DNA from: Metallyticus violacea
Taxonomy: Eukaryota; Arthropoda; Insecta; Mantodea; Metallyticidae
Direction of reading: 5' to 3'
NCBI GenBank assembly: GCA_030762175.1
Contig: CM060841.1
Span: 15,293,501-15,357,500 of the forward strand
Length of the DNA stretch: 64,000 nt
Under the pieces are notes generated by a model. It ran no database searches. It had not been told where the DNA came from and saw only the letters and a program-made list of their open reading frames with translations. The position numbers and the translations under genes are program-made. Below are positions 13,290 to 26,689 of the stretch, piece after piece (within the stretch, counting starts at the first letter, position 1; each line of letters starts with the position of its first letter).

Positions 13290-14165
13290 CTTTTTCTTAT
13301 TCTTCCCATCCAAGATCTAGTACTTATCTCTCCGTTCCAAAGCAAGGGTTTTCTGAAATACTGGCTTATCCATCTCCTCCTTGGGCGTCCTACTGATCCA
13401 GGCCCTTTTGGATGTATTGAAATAAAACCTTTTTTAGTCTACCGTCTTCCATGCTAATCTCACGGTCTTTCACTTTCTTTTTGTATGATTGAATTTTCTC
13501 ATTAATGTTTTGAACTCCGAGTTGTTGACTAATGGAGTCATTTCTGATGTGATCTCTTCTAGTCACTACTACCAACCTTAAAAATCTTATCTGAGCTGTC
13601 TCAAGTCGTTTTTATTAATTTTTTGTCAAGACCCCATGAATCACCACCGTACATTAACATAGGTTTTACTCACAGTATGGAAAAATTAAAATAACACTTC
13701 TTTTCTCGTTTGTTTTCTAATTTTTAAAAACTCGTTGATATAGTTAAAACTTTTAATGGGTTTAACCATTTCCTTTTTCTTTAAATTACGTATTTTACAT
13801 CCTAATTATATAAAGGATTTTGTTTGTTCTATAGTCTGGTTGCATGTTTACATTATTGTTCTTCTCATATATTTTCCTTCAAAAGCTATTGTTTTAAATT
13901 TATCTGTGGAGATGAGCATACAGTTCTGTTCTGCAACTGATAATATCTTGAAAGATATCTGGAGGTCTTATGTATCAGAAATAAAAACCTGGTCATCCAC
14001 ATTTATTAGGGTTTCTAGTTGTTTATTCTCCTTATGGGTCACTATTTGATCTAAGTGTATGTTAAATAATAAGGGAGTTCCACCGCACCCTTTTCTTAGT
14101 CCTAGATTCGTTTTTATTTCATTTGTTTCTAAATTGTTAGAACGAATTTTAATTAACATTTATAT
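13290..14165 (-). pseudogene. LINE reverse transcriptase relic 1
   Basis: Minus-strand pieces of a non-LTR retrotransposon polyprotein. LGLRKGCGGTPLLFNIHLDQ and INVDDQVFISDT (14159-13968) match the LRQGCxxSPLLFN and YADD motifs of reverse transcriptase, with the YADD core changed to NVDD. TRRDHIRN...LGVQNINEKI (13575-13480) matches the usual C-terminal part. Stops and frameshifts separate them. Confidence 0.75.
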
Positions 14166-14169
14166 ATAC

Positions 14170-14880
14170 AGAGGATGCCAAAAATATACACACTTTCACA
14201 GTAGATATCTATTTAATATATTTCAAACTTGAACCGAAAAAAACAGCATTAATGTGTAGTATGATGATCTGTAAACAGATGTGACTCACATACATTATGA
14301 TAGCGTTGCTATGTGATAGGTAAATCAACGATGAACAAATGAAGCCAAGATTATCGTATGATGTTCTGTAAACAGATGCGAATCACATTACGTTATGCTA
14401 GCGTTGCTACAACAAAACAGAGCCAAGATTATTGTTTGAACATTGCAAAGCAATTTTGAAGTGGTATTGGAAAACCGAGAATGATGATGAAGTTCAAAGA
14501 CAATGGAAAGTACAGTAACTGACCCAGTGTACCTGAACATGATACGCACATCCGTCTTACCCGCCATTAGTGCACTCTATGGAAATGAGGAAATTTTACT
14601 TCCAAGAGGATGATGCACCACCCCATTATCACCAAGTTGCCAATCTTCCAAGGCACTGGATAGGACGAAGAGGTCCGATTGAGTTTCCACCGCGTTCTCC
14701 GGATCTAACTCCGTTGGAGTTCTATTATGGGGAACTCTTAAGGATGTTGTATACCGTAGAAAACCAGCTACACTGACAGCACTTCGGGAAGAAACTGAAA
14801 CGGCAAACCGGTTATTTAAAGCATGTTGGACAACATTTAGGACGGAATTTTGGTGAAAGATGTGTGGTATAAAAGTGTTG
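14170..14880 (+). pseudogene. Tc1/mariner-type transposase relic, family D copy 1
   Basis: The best part is 14570-14776, which encodes FYFQEDDAPPHYH, then WIGRRGPIEFPPRSPDLTPLEF, the second and third catalytic regions of a DDE transposase. Upstream GAAGTGGTATTGGAAAACCG (14458-14477) and downstream AACCAGCTACACTGACAGCA (14762-14781) recur, slightly diverged, at 24249 and 24382. The rest is decayed. Confidence 0.75.
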
Positions 14881-16619
14881 CATCCAGAAATTGGCTAAAA
14901 AGTTAGACATACAGAAAGCCTTCTCACTCAACGTTCAAGAGACGGTAAAAGAAATAATAAAATATGTATAGGAATGACTGCATTATCATCAACATTATTA
15001 AAAAAAACCAATAGGAAATTTCTTATATTGCAGCAGGAAAAAAAAAATGTATTCAGTTTTGTTTATGGTTTACACTTTTCTTTAAACTCAGAATCATAAA
15101 ATTTTAGAAGCACTTGGTTTTACTGATAAAGAAGTTTCAACTGGGTGGATATGTAAACTATGAAAATCCTCAAGAGAGCCATTGCATTGACAGAAAATAG
15201 GATTGTGATATGGCGTATCTCGTAGATTGATGGGAGGAAACCCCTTAAAGCACGGTCATGAGCAGTTCTTATTTTGCATTGTTGAAAGTTTGTGTATATA
15301 AATTTGCAAGTCATTATGTAGATAACATACATATTTATACACAATAGTTGGAAGCTTCAAGCTACAGAATCATCCTGTCACATGGACTTGTGCCCTAAGG
15401 CGGAATTTAAACGTGAATTGTTCACCCAGCGTTAGCGAAAACTTCCGATGTTTTTCGAATCGATCATTGCTCATTTTCTGTCTAAGGGTGTACCTTTTAA
15501 ATATTAAAAGCGATGTGGATGACTCTCTTTAAGTGCTCCTGTCGTCCAAGACCATGAAGGAGAGCCTTTTTGTACGAAACTGTCATAAAATTTATCGTAT
15601 AACTGCAATATGCCGTTAATGAGGATAGAACCAAGGCAAGAGGTGGAAAGGGACGTGACAGCGAAACATTATTTCTTCATTTAATTCTGTCCGTTGTTAT
15701 TAGCTTCATTTTGAAGCTCTTTCTGTGATCCTTAAAAGTTTTTCTTCACAGTATACTGACCCAGCAATTCCAATAATACTTCGCAAAGCAGAATCGAGAG
15801 GAAAAAACTTCTCCATTGCATCTTGATCGCCTCCCGAATAAAACTATTGAGAATCACGAGGATAAATCCACTTCAAAGTTTAATATAATTTGGATTTTGC
15901 GTCTCCTCTACGCATACACACCAGAATTCGATTAAGCTTTAAAGCTTAAATGGGGGGATATTGCCAAACGTTGATGGACCTTCATGTGTTTTTACAGCTT
16001 TAACATTGCAACGCTTTCGGAAGATTGCCAAGATTTTAGTATCCATAGCACCAGCCAAAAGAAATTGTTCAATATTAAAAAATTGAAGAGCTATTTACAT
16101 AATAATATTACTGTCTTTTAATCCTTGGACGTAAACTTTCAACCTGAAGAGGTGATTGAAAAATACGATCAAATTGCTCCTTGAGAGCTTGCTATATGAA
16201 CGTTGAACACATTTTAACAAGTATAGATTTAGATGTGGGCCAGTGCATTTTCTGTAACTTTTGTAATTTTAAATTTAATTTGTAATTAAGAGAGTTGGTT
16301 ACTTTTTTCACTCGTCATTCATGCATTTATAGCTAGGATCTTGCTAAAATATTTTGATGAGTTTCACATATAATCCATGATCATAAAAGATAAAGATAGC
16401 CGATTCTGTCCCTTAAGGGCAAAGGTCTCCTAACAAGTAGGGAAAGCTCGCTTTTTTCCTAACGTGGTGAGCTATTCCACGCTAGTTGTTCTTATGCTAT
16501 TTAACACACTCTTTGGTTACCACATTTCTCACTGCACTAGTTGCTTCTCGAGAGATTTCCATTTTTCTCTTCCTCTTGCTACTCTTGACCTGCATGTTCC
16601 TTGAAGAGGTTTGTCCATC
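14881..16619. other. No gene seen
   Basis: AT-rich sequence. Nothing recognisable on either strand. Confidence 0.5.
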
Positions 16620-16860
16620 TTTTGGTTCTGCGTTATGTTCTTTTTCCTATCCGGGGGATTTGTAGGTCCACCTATTGTCTTGCATTCTTGCGACGTGATC
16701 GCTCCATTGCCATTTGCTTCTGGTAGCTATTTGTGCGATGTCTGTTGTCTGAGATAACTGGTTTATTAATACTATTGGTATTTTGTCCTTCAAAGTTATT
16801 CCCAGGATCTTGCGTTGCATTTTTCTACGACTATAAAAATGGGAACACACACACATATAT
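16620..16860 (-). pseudogene. LINE reverse transcriptase relic 2 (C-terminal end)
   Basis: The minus strand encodes RRKMQRKILGITLKDK, then IAQIATRSKWQWSDHVARMQDNRW. This is the characteristic C-terminal region of several arthropod LINE polyproteins (RRMLGI ... KWRWAGHVARM). Only this tail is preserved. Confidence 0.72.
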
Positions 16861-17683
16861 TCAGCAATCTTATGACTGTATTGATCATTATTTGTATTGC
16901 CTTGACACATAAGGTGTGTTGTTTTCATCGTAAGTTTCATAAATTTTAACTTCAGAAACTACTTGAGGGCATTATGCCGTTATCTTAAATGTCAGGATAT
17001 CTCTCTCTGTGACATGGGTTTCAACAACCGGACTAGCTGTTGGCTAGCTCAGTACTGACCTGCGTCCGTTTGAACTTTACAATGGTTAGAATGATGAAAC
17101 AATACACTTCCAGAAGAATTGCAATATGTTGCCGACAACAATGATACACACTGAAAAAAATGCAATACCATGCCTAGTTGTCCAACAACTTCTCTATTAG
17201 AGCTATGCTGCGGGAGTGTAGTGTTAGTGAATGAAAAGAAAGGAAGAAGCAAGTGAACTATGTGACAACTCTATATTTAAATAACACTGAATCTCAAGTC
17301 ATGTATTTAACACATGAGTATTGATTATATTTAATAAAACGAATGTTTATACAATTTTTTAAACATTTTAACTTCAGTGTTTATAATTTACTCGTACTTT
17401 GCCTGTGACTTTTTATCGCAGCTCTGCGTCACAGCTTAAATGCTCATATGTACCTATGTGTAACCATTTATATATATATTAAAATACCGTAAATAAAAAT
17501 GTATTGTAATAGTTGGTGCATTGTGGTTTAAAAAATTCAATGTTAGTTGTCACATAACGTAATTTATTTTATTTTCACCGTGAAGAATATATTTATTGTT
17601 CCTACAGGCAAATTAAGAGATAAAATGGTTTACGGAAACTATTTCATTTATATACCAAATTTCTTTACCGGGCGAAGACCTCC
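16861..17683. other. No gene seen
   Basis: AT-rich sequence with no recognisable gene or repeat. Confidence 0.5.
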
Positions 17684-17945
17684 GCGGATGGCTGAGGTCA
17701 TTAAGGCGCGGACTCGTGAGCGGGAGGTCTGGAGTTCGAATCCCACCAGAACCGGACTGATGCTTTTTCAGGTTTTCCTCAGTCCTCATAAATGGCAAAT
17801 TGTGGGGAGGTACCGTAAACTTAGGCCTGAAATGTTTCCTTCCTTAAATAATTCTTTCCCAATATATAATTTCATCTCGTGTATCACCAGTGTTCACCGC
17901 CTGTGGTGTCTCAGTAGTAAAAACGGGCCATAAACACTATTAAAG
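17684..17945 (+). mobile_element. SINE-2 copy 1 (tRNA-derived)
   Basis: It starts with a tRNA-like head: A-box-like GGCTGAGGTCATTAAGG, CGGACTCGTGAGCGGGAGG, and B-box-like GAGTTCGAATCCC. A body with GGTTTTCCTCAGTCCTCATAA, TAGGCCTGAAATGTTTCCTT and CACCGCCTGTGGTG follows. It shares this body with 38335, 39815 and 61785. Confidence 0.85.
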
Positions 17946-18261
17946 AAACCGTGCGAAGTGCACTTTTTCTGGTTAGTGTACACTCGTATAATTCCTGAGC
18001 ACTCATCGCTAGCCACTTTGACTAGGAGGCACTGGGAAGGTATTGATAGCAACGAAACTATGACAATAAATGCAAAATGAAAGGTTCTTAGAAACGTTTC
18101 GCGATGCACATACATTTAAATAAACACGTTGTTTAGAATGGTAAAATGTTACCTCCGTTTTGTTTTCTCAGTTGGTATTAGTAAATAGAAAGGCAGTGAT
18201 TGTAATAGTTAACTTTCGTCTGTCTCATTCTCGTTTCTGAATAGGTAGGTATTCACACGGC

Positions 18262-19012
18262 CATCCAGAAAGTAAGTCCCAATCGCGCCTGGAGATGGAA
18301 CCACTTGTCGGATAGGAATGCGCATGCGCAGGAGTAGAGAGGAAGTAAGTGGGAATAATGCAGTAAAGTTTCAGCCTTGTTACGGCCGTGGTTACCGCGC
18401 TGTGCTAGGAGAAAATGACTGCTCTGATATTGTCTCCCGCCAACTGCGAGGTTCGTGCAGTCATCCGAGGTTTGCTCGCTCAAAAGCAAAGTCCGGCAGA
18501 GATCCATCGCCAATTGTGTCAAGTGTATGGACACGACATTATGGTAAGACGATGGTGCAGGCAGTTCACTGAAGGACGAACCAATATTCACGACGACGAC
18601 CGTAGTGGCCGACCGTCCCTGGTGACGGCAGAAGTGTTGGAAAGTGTGCGGCAAGCAATTGAGCAGGACCGGCGCTTCACAATTTCAGAACTCTCTTGTC
18701 AATTCCCCAGATGTCTCGCTCCCTTGTGCACGAAATTGTCTCCCGAAAGCCTCGACACAATTGGCGATGGATCTCTGCTGGACTTTGCTTTTGAGCGTGC
18801 AAACCTCGGATGACTGCACGAACTTCGCAGTTGGCGGGAGACAATATCAGAGCACCCAATTTCTCCTAGCACAGCGCGGTAACCACGGCCGTCACAAGGC
18901 TGAAATTTTACTGCATTATTACCACATACTTCCTCTCTATTCCTGCGCATACGCATTCCTATCCGACTAGCGGTGCCATCTCTAGGCGCGATTGGGACTT
19001 ACTTTCTGGATG
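18262..19012. mobile_element. Foldback mariner derivative with 259-bp arms
   Basis: Positions 18262-18520 return as the reverse complement at 18754-19012 with few differences, around a 233-bp loop. The ends are CATCCAGAAAGTAAGTCCC and its complement. The arms plus loop encode the N-terminal part of a mariner-like transposase on the plus strand (18415-18711): a helix-turn-helix with QSPAEIHRQLCQVYGHDIMV, then RRWCRQFTEGRTNI and DDDRSGRPSLV. The catalytic part is missing and replaced by the inverted arm. It is therefore a non-autonomous snap-back element. Confidence 0.9.
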
Positions 19013-20497
19013 CCGTAATATAACAATTTATATAAGTATTAATATTCTGTGCGCGAATTTCAAATATATATTATTTTTATTCTTACTCTATTCATGAAAT
19101 AAGCTTAAACCCGTATTTGGCTCTTCTCTATTGGCATTACTGACAATTGACTTTCGTCTGTTATAAGATAGCTTGAAAAGGTTAAGTATCCACAATATAA
19201 TATATAATTATTATAATTTTGTAAGCTAAGTTTACGGGAATTATATTTAAATTCTTATTATTTTCTAAAATAGTCCTAATAAATATCACTCGAGGATCTG
19301 AGCTTTCCAGATAAATTCACTCACTGCCTTCGTGGATTTATCGGCAATCTCAAATCCTCTTATGATTTATGATAAGTTTATAGGCACAATTTACCAGTGT
19401 AATTAAATATGGAATACGAGTCAATGATTTGCTGAGAAAAAAGTAAATATTTTTGAGCAATTAAAGAGAAAAAATGTTTGAGGAAACGAATACATGTGTA
19501 ACTCAGTAACCAAGACAGAGAAAAAGAATTCAGAACAGTGCAAAAGAAATTTCAAATGAAAAAAGGGGTTACTGAAACGATGGTGGAAGAGTTGGTAAAT
19601 TTTTCGAATTTAACATTCAACATAAAAATTACTCTAAATGACGATGCTTACAAGCGTTATCTTTAACACGTCACAATATCTAAACAAGAAACCCATAAAT
19701 GAATTGTAATTGAGGTTTACAGCTAATAGACTTCGACTGAAATTGGATTCAAGCAAAAGCATATAACGCGAGTTCTCTAGAACAAGACTGCTAAACATTT
19801 ACAATCAAAGGTTTTAAATGTAATACTGCAATTTCAGCATCGTATGAGATATGTTCCAATAGCATTCGACCACATTTTTTCAAAATGGTTTAATCGGTTC
19901 AAAGATGAACGCCATTAGGGTGTGTTGGGAGGCTATCAAGTAAGTTGGATCAAGAAAATTTGAAAAGATTCCTAAGAAAATGTGATCGGCATGCTCAGTT
20001 TTAATGCAGGACTTGGACGTGTGCAGAGTGGTGGTGAAATGTTTGCTCAAGATGTGTTCGCTGCGCCTTGAAGTCGCTCAGGACACGCTGGAGTGCGCCA
20101 AAGAGGGTCATGAGTTCCGGAAGACCACGACCACTAATGTTGAGATCTGGAAACGAAGACTTCTTAACAGCCACGAGAGAGTTGAAAGCCGTTTCAGCAC
20201 AAGCCTTCCAGAAGTACTTTCATTGATGTTACTACTACGGGTTAAGTAAGTGCAGTTACAAAGCGACCTTTTGTGAAGGAGATTAGGAACTTTTCTGCTG
20301 GTTTAAGTTTGGATACTTGTTTTAACATACCTCCATAAGTCTAGTAGTAAGGAACTTTTAACGTCTGTAGGATTTTATAAACATGTTTTTAGCAAATATC
20401 AGAGCAATTTTAAAGATTGGCAAAATACATTTTATATATCCACCTTTAAAATATATTAGCTATGAATAAATGCAACGAAAAAAGCAAACAAGCCTAA
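19013..20497. other. No assigned gene; one coding-like island
   Basis: Mostly AT-rich. Positions 20004-20249 are clearly richer in G+C and open in one plus frame for 81 codons (MQDLDVCRVVVKCL...), but I recognise no domain. Confidence 0.4.
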
Positions 20498-20755
20498 GCT
20501 CTTTAACACCTCAGGTCATCATCACCCCATTTAAATCAGGACGTGAAACGGCCGACACATTTTGCTCAGAGGGCTCTTTTTTCAGGCTTTTTCGTGCCGC
20601 AAATGTACGACACGGGACCCACGGCTTTACTACCTTGCGAAGAAAGCCATACTTACGATTTTTACCCTCGAAAAAAATCCATCGGTCCTGGGCGGGATCA
20701 AACCCGCACTCTTGGGTTTAGGAAGAAGCAGGAGGGTTACACTACCAGGACCCAC
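20498..20755 (-). mobile_element. SINE-1 copy 1 (tRNA-derived, minus strand)
   Basis: The plus strand shows the reversed element: GCTCTTTAACACCTCAGGTC, then GTACGACACGGGACCCACGG, AAAAAATCCATCGGTCCTGG and a B-box complement GATCAAACCCGC. It is diverged from the best copy at 26405. Confidence 0.88.
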
Positions 20756-21847
20756 ACAAGCGTAGCAAACCTTGCTTTGCTCACCCCTTATTTACACTTC
20801 AAATTTTTCTTATGCGAAATAACTGGCATGTGCACAGCACTTTTATATCCGCAAGTAAGTAAACGGAAAACATGAAAATTCCAGGTTTAATTTTAAGACG
20901 TAACCTTCTTATGTCTAGAATTTCACATTCTATTGCACCTTCGTGTCGTTTCTCTGCTAGGTATATTAGAAATGCTGAAATATCTACCACTTTTTCTCGG
21001 ATTGGCAAGAGAGAAAATAGCGACACGAAGCCAGTGATAAAATTGAGGTAGATTACAAGATAATTCTCTTAGCTTATTAGCGTTCTTTCTCAGTTATCTC
21101 TTGAGCTATAAAGAGATAAAACTTTCGCTGTTACAGAAATGAGCTGGCTAAAATCACCTCTTAATTGTCTAAAATACGTTTTATTTTTCAGATACATCAA
21201 CATTCTAAGAAAGTTTAAAAAAAAAAAATTAAGATTATCATTTACTTATACACCTTGACTCTGCTGCAAGAGATTGTGATATATTTTTCTATTTTTTCTA
21301 TTGCTATTCTATTGGATAAATTGTGGCATAATTTAATAAATGTGGTTATGTGCAGTCAAGAAAGGGAAACTTGTACTTTGAAACCTCCATTCTTATTTGT
21401 GAAGCTAAGATGTGCTTTTGTCAAGCAGTTGTTTACAGCTCACACAAATGTATGCAGGATCTATTTTAAGCTGACAAATGCTGCTGTTGACACTTTAAAA
21501 CCACTGGAAATTGATAAAATTAAATTTACGCTCAACAGGATAGCTGTTATATTTTGAAAGAATTTTTAAGGTGGAAATTTCTTACGATTATTATTGTTCG
21601 GGTTATGATCTCTTTATTGTTTTAAAATGACATTCATCCAAAATACAATATCTTTAAATGCGATCTCGCTTTGTCAAATAAACATTCATTTCTCTGATTT
21701 TCTTCAATTCTGAATAATAAACCTTACCATATAGATGCAAATTACATATTATTAGTTCAACTTTTGACATTTTAGAACTTAGTATCACAGTTTCTACTAT
21801 CTTCTACGAAAATTTAGACAAATAATTTTGAGTAAATTATATCTTTT

Positions 21848-21882
<35 letters not shown>

Positions 21883-22899
21883 TAAATGACATTCATTTGT
21901 TATAAGGCTATCGGATATTAATCATCAAATGTTACCTAATTACCTACATTTTACTGCAAAAATCTTCTAAATATTCGGCATTATCAGATTACATCGAGAA
22001 TTAAATCAAGGTTTTAATGATGCACACAGACATGCGCACTTAACCCTGTTCTGTAGCCGCTAGCGTTACAAGATAAAGACGGAGCAACGATATGCGTTGA
22101 GGTTTTAGGTTAAATTTTACAATTTGTGCGTAATATGCAACGTAAATTGCGGAACATAACCTTAATGACTTCGCCCATCTCAAGTTTCCGGTCTCTAGTG
22201 TTAACGTTTTCGTCTAAATTGTAACACACTGCCACGAGATATCTGGAAACAGCACCGTCGCTATTACGTTCATATATGAAAGACTGAGCAAAAACTATGG
22301 TTATTTCCTATTTCTCACATTATTAAGAACATTTGAGAATGTGTTATTTAATATATAAAGGATAAATTAAATTATGCATATCCAATTTCACATTCATCTC
22401 TGCTGGAACTAAACGTGGTAGCACATGCATTTGTAAAACAAATGAAGATAGTTTTGGATATCGTTTAAAATTATGATACACTTACTTACTCTTACATTAA
22501 TGCTCATAAAATGTTTCTTTTTTCATAATAGATTCAAATCAAAATATTAAACGTGTGCAAGAATTTTCTATAAAAATCTGTACTTTAATTTTAATTTAAA
22601 TAAAAGGGGGTCGTTTGAAAATTCCCGAAATTATACGCACATTAGTTCCCGACCAATTACTGTATAAAAATCCGCCATATTTCACATAACAACCGTGCGA
22701 TAACACTTCTGGTTTAATTTCCATAGTAGGTTGCAATTCAAATGCGTTTGGGGATAACGGTAATCACAAAACAGCATTAAAAGGTTTATAACAGATACTG
22801 AAACTTAAAGAGTATAGAGACTGGAGAAATACTCTAGGAAACTCTGTGACGTCATTTTCAACTGTTTCCAAATGGACCACTTTAATGAGTTAAACGCGG
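20756..22899. other. No gene seen
   Basis: AT-rich. An ATA/AAT microsatellite lies at 21850-21883. Nothing else is recognised. Confidence 0.5.
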
Positions 22900-23850
22900 T
22901 CATGAAAGCTTACAAGATGACTCGCGTAGCGGATGACCAGAATCTGCCACCAGAAATCGTCAAAAATGGCTTAAAATGATACTAGACGATTGTCAAATGA
23001 AGTGTCAGAAATTGGTGGATCTGTAGGCATTTCAAGCAAAAGAATATTTCACATTTTTTAGGGAAAAAATATGCATGAAAGATATTTGCAAGATAGGTGA
23101 AAAAGCTACAGACACCCAATTAAATGCGAATCAGAATGCAAATATCTGGGCAAAGTTTGGCCCGTTTTCAGAGAAATATAACGGATGATATCCGTCGATT
23201 CATGATAAATGATAAAACATGGGTACGGGAAGAAAAACTATGAAAGGATCACGATTCTTCAGTGTCAAATGTGTGAAACCGTCCGAAAATATCATGGAAG
23301 AATCAGTTTACTGGAACGCTTACGGTGTCTTTATTATTTGACTATCTTTCTATGAAACGCCTATTACTTGAACATGCTATGCTAACCTTCTGGATGGCTT
23401 CCTTCGGAAGGGAAGTAAAACCGTGGGTCCCGTGTCGTACATTTACGGCACGATAAAGAACCTCAAGCCTGAAAGAAGAGGCCTCTGAGCAAAATTTGTC
23501 GACCGTTTCACGCCCTGAGTTGAATGGGACGCTGATGATCTGAGATGTTAAAGAGCGTCCATAAACAAATCATTTAAAAAATCAATCAATCTAACCTTCT
23601 GGATCAATCAAGGACAAAAATGCTAGAAAAGATCAGGTTTATCATATAAGAAATGTATCTTGTATCAAGACGAAGAACGCCCTCACAGATGTGTCATTGC
23701 AATGGCGAAAATTAATAAACTGGACTATGATCTGCTGCCACATCTGCCGTACTCTCCACATGTGGTTTCATCGGACATGAGAAAATTTCTTGATGGTAAT
23801 AAATGTTCATATTAGAATTTTTCAATTGATGCCCATATGTAATTTTTGGA
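22900..23850 (+). pseudogene. Mariner-type transposase relic, family E, split by a SINE
   Basis: The plus strand keeps fragments of a transposase: RFMINDKTWVREEKL near 23185; a SVYWNAYGVFII-like piece near 23310; and after the inserted SINE LYQDEERPHRCVIAMAKINK with LLPHLPYSP near 23670-23760. These correspond to the second and third catalytic regions. It is heavily decayed. Confidence 0.65.
23396..23590 (+). mobile_element. SINE-1 copy 2, 5'-truncated
   Basis: It contains the 3' part of SINE-1 (GGCTTCCTTCGGAAGGGAAG ... GAGATGTTAAAGAGCGTCC) and ends in an A/T-rich tail. A perfect 14-bp target duplication, CTAACCTTCTGGAT, flanks it at 23382-23395 and 23591-23604. The tRNA head is absent, as expected after incomplete reverse transcription. 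Confidence 0.9.
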
Positions 23851-24169
23851 GGGGGAAAACTTCTTTATATGACTAGCTTCAATTATTAACAATTATTTGA
23901 AAATGCAAAACTTTTTCATAAACTTTGCTCTACTGAAAACAGCATCAACATTTGAAGTTTCGTAACTACTTGCAGACGTTCTAAATATCGAATCTAAGAG
24001 TGAGGTAGTTGCCTGTCTGAAGTCCATGTAATTCTTGGAAGGCAAGCAATATGCAAATCCGCGATTCAATGACATACTATAGATCTTGATGACGCTACAT
24101 ACGTTTATATATTCCCAAATTGTGTGAGTATCTGGCATTCACCAACACTTCCCTGTAAATGTTTAAATT

Positions 24170-24570
24170 TTTATTGGCATTCACAAATTGCGGTGATAAA
24201 TGCTCGCTTCTTAAAATCTCCGTTTTCCTGCATTCTGCCAAAATATGAAGTGGTATTGGAAAACCGAGAATGTTGTTGAAGTTCAGAGGCAATGGAGACG
24301 TGTGTACAGAACCGCCAACGCAAGTAACAATTGCATGCATTCGAGACAAATTTGAGACTCGTTGAACCGTATACGTAGAAAACCAGCTACGCTGTCAGCA
24401 CTTCGGCAAGAAATTGAAACGGCATGTGATGCAATCGCTGAGGACACTTTCGCAAACGTTGCTCAATCAGAGCTCAACGTACTCAGAAGTGTATCGACGT
24501 CGATGGTGGGCATTTTGAGCAACTGTTGTAACTGTAAAAGTCTAAGATGATTAGTGCTCATCATTTTCTG
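24170..24570 (+). pseudogene. Tc1/mariner-type relic, family D copy 2
   Basis: It shares GAAGTGGTATTGGAAAACCG and AAAACCAGCTACGCTGTCAGCACTT-type sequence with 14458-14800. A plus frame (24362-24550) reads RRKPATLSALRQEIETACDAI, the usual C-terminal helix of this transposase group. The catalytic core is deleted. Confidence 0.7.
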
Positions 24571-26391
24571 TTTGTGTGAATTCAATTTTGTTATGTTAAC
24601 ACAGTTTTTCTTTTCTAGAAGTGTGTGTAGATTTTTTGGCACCATGTTTATACATATATCAGAGATTAATGAAGAAATTAATGAATATTAGATAGAAAAA
24701 AATTAGATAGAGAAAAATTTAAGTCTTTTATTGTTTCTGTAGTACAAGTTGCAAGCAGTTTTTCTAAATAAGAAATAATAAAAAAAAAAACACAGTATTG
24801 ATAAGGTTCTAATTCCTAGTGCATGCAAGGCAAGTTTTATTACACGAGTTGAGGCATGCTGTTTAGTCCCATACCATTTGCTCAACCCCTGGAGTAATAC
24901 GCTCAGATTATGAGGGAGGTGGTGTGTTCTTTAGCGCCGGGCGACCAACGACCTTCTGAACCGTTTCTTCTGCTTCACTGAATCCACCAGTTGCGTAAAT
25001 GTGGCGACCCATTCCATTTCGGTTGGTTCTAGACCCTTGGGAAGCTCAAACGGAAAACTCGAAAAAGCTATTTCACACTTCGAAGGGAAGTGGGGGAGCT
25101 AAAAGTAAGAGGTTCATTAATCTGGGGTATATTTCACTATTCTAAAATTTGGAAAAGAATTTAGTCCCAGCGAATAAATTAAAGAGAAAAATTAGAATGT
25201 TAACTTCCTTTCTGTTTCTTTCTACTATTTTGTTTTCATTTTGTTTCATTTCTGTATTTATTATTTTTAATTCGATAAAAGGTAACTTTTAAACAAGATT
25301 CGAACCTACGCCATCCCGCCTGCAACTGTGGCTGAATTTTCGGTGTGTTAAAGGTGTAGAAAACTAAGTCCATTATCTGTTTCTTATTACTTTGGCGGAG
25401 TATTTTAGTTGATCATTTTTGCAATTCACTTCTCTCTGCAGAAAAAATATAGCTTACCTGTTGTTTACAGCTTGTTCTCAAAATGACGAACTTCTGCCAC
25501 TAAACAACTTTATGTCATGTGTTCCCGCAAATCCCTCGCGCAAGTTATGCAATTATCTCCTGCTATTTTCTTATAATTTCTCTAAACTATGAGGAGTTTT
25601 TCATTCACTAAGACTTTGAGGTAATCAAAAATTCTATGTGGGTTGTACTGCATGAAATATACATAACTGTCAATTCAGGAGCAAAAAATAAATGTGAATA
25701 TTAGCGTTTATAGTATGATAACAATTGTTTAATAACCCTGCGTATATTAAATAACACGCTTCTCATTAAATCGTGGGGACGAACACCAAAAATGTGTCGT
25801 AAAACGTCGGCGCTCTAACAAGAATACAATGTACTCACTAGAGAGCGTTAATAAAAGACTGACTAATTCTTCCTTAAATGATTTTTCACATTTTTGGCGA
25901 TAATCGCCGTAATTACTGTCTCTAATCAAACACCATGTTCATCTATATCCCCTTGGATGATACAAGGGCTTTCGATCACTTTTTTTTTTTTTTTTTACCT
26001 AATACAGACGGATTGAAAAAATGCCACCACTATAATCTATATTGTTTTTTTACCAAAAATGAAAAAACTGGGAATTTGAATAGGTTTTTTTTTGTGACAC
26101 TTCCAGTTCTTAATAATGCAGTTCTAATTTTATATTATCTTATTATTTTCAATAATAAATATATAAAAGTACATAATATAATAGTAATTGAATGTAGCCT
26201 GTCACTCTTGCTTTTTTATTTTTACATTGCCAAATTCTATGAGAATGGAAAGTAAGGTAGTAGGTTTAATAAACACGCAGTTAACGCATTATTTGCAGAC
26301 AACTAGATTGCGAATGCTGAAAATTAAAGAACACTACAAAGGGTGAGGTTAGCACTCTAAAAATTATAAAATGATATAATTTAATATTATC
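24571..26391. other. No gene seen
   Basis: AT-rich. AGATTCGAACCTACGCC near 25300 resembles a tRNA B box and may be an old SINE scrap. Confidence 0.45.
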
Positions 26392-26404
26392 ATCTCAAAA
26401 CCCA

Positions 26405-26676
26405 GTCGATCCTGGTGGTGTAGTGGTTACGATACTTGCCTCCTAAACCCAGATCGCGGGTTCGAACCCGGCCAGGATGTATGGATTTTTTCGGGCGTAA
26501 AAATGCTAAGTATGGCTTCCTTCGGAAGGGAAGTAAAGCCGTGGGTCCCGTGTCGTACATTTACGGCACGAAAAAGAACCTCAGGTCTGAAAATTGCCGT
26601 TTCACGCTCTTAGTTGAATGGGACGCTGATGACCTGAGATGTTAAAGAGCGTCCGTAAATAAATCAATCAAAAAAA
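26405..26676 (+). mobile_element. SINE-1 copy 3, full length
   Basis: This is the best-preserved copy. The tRNA-like head has A-box TGGTGTAGTGG (26413-26423) and B-box GGGTTCGAACCC (26458-26469), i.e. an internal pol III promoter. The body has GGCTTCCTTCGGAAGGGAAG, GGGTCCCGTGTCGTACATTT and GACCTGAGATGTTAAAGAGC, followed by an A/T-rich tail. A 13-bp target duplication, ATCTCAAAACCCA, lies at 26392-26404 and 26677-26689. Confidence 0.93.
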
Positions 26677-26689
26677 ATCTCAAAACCCA

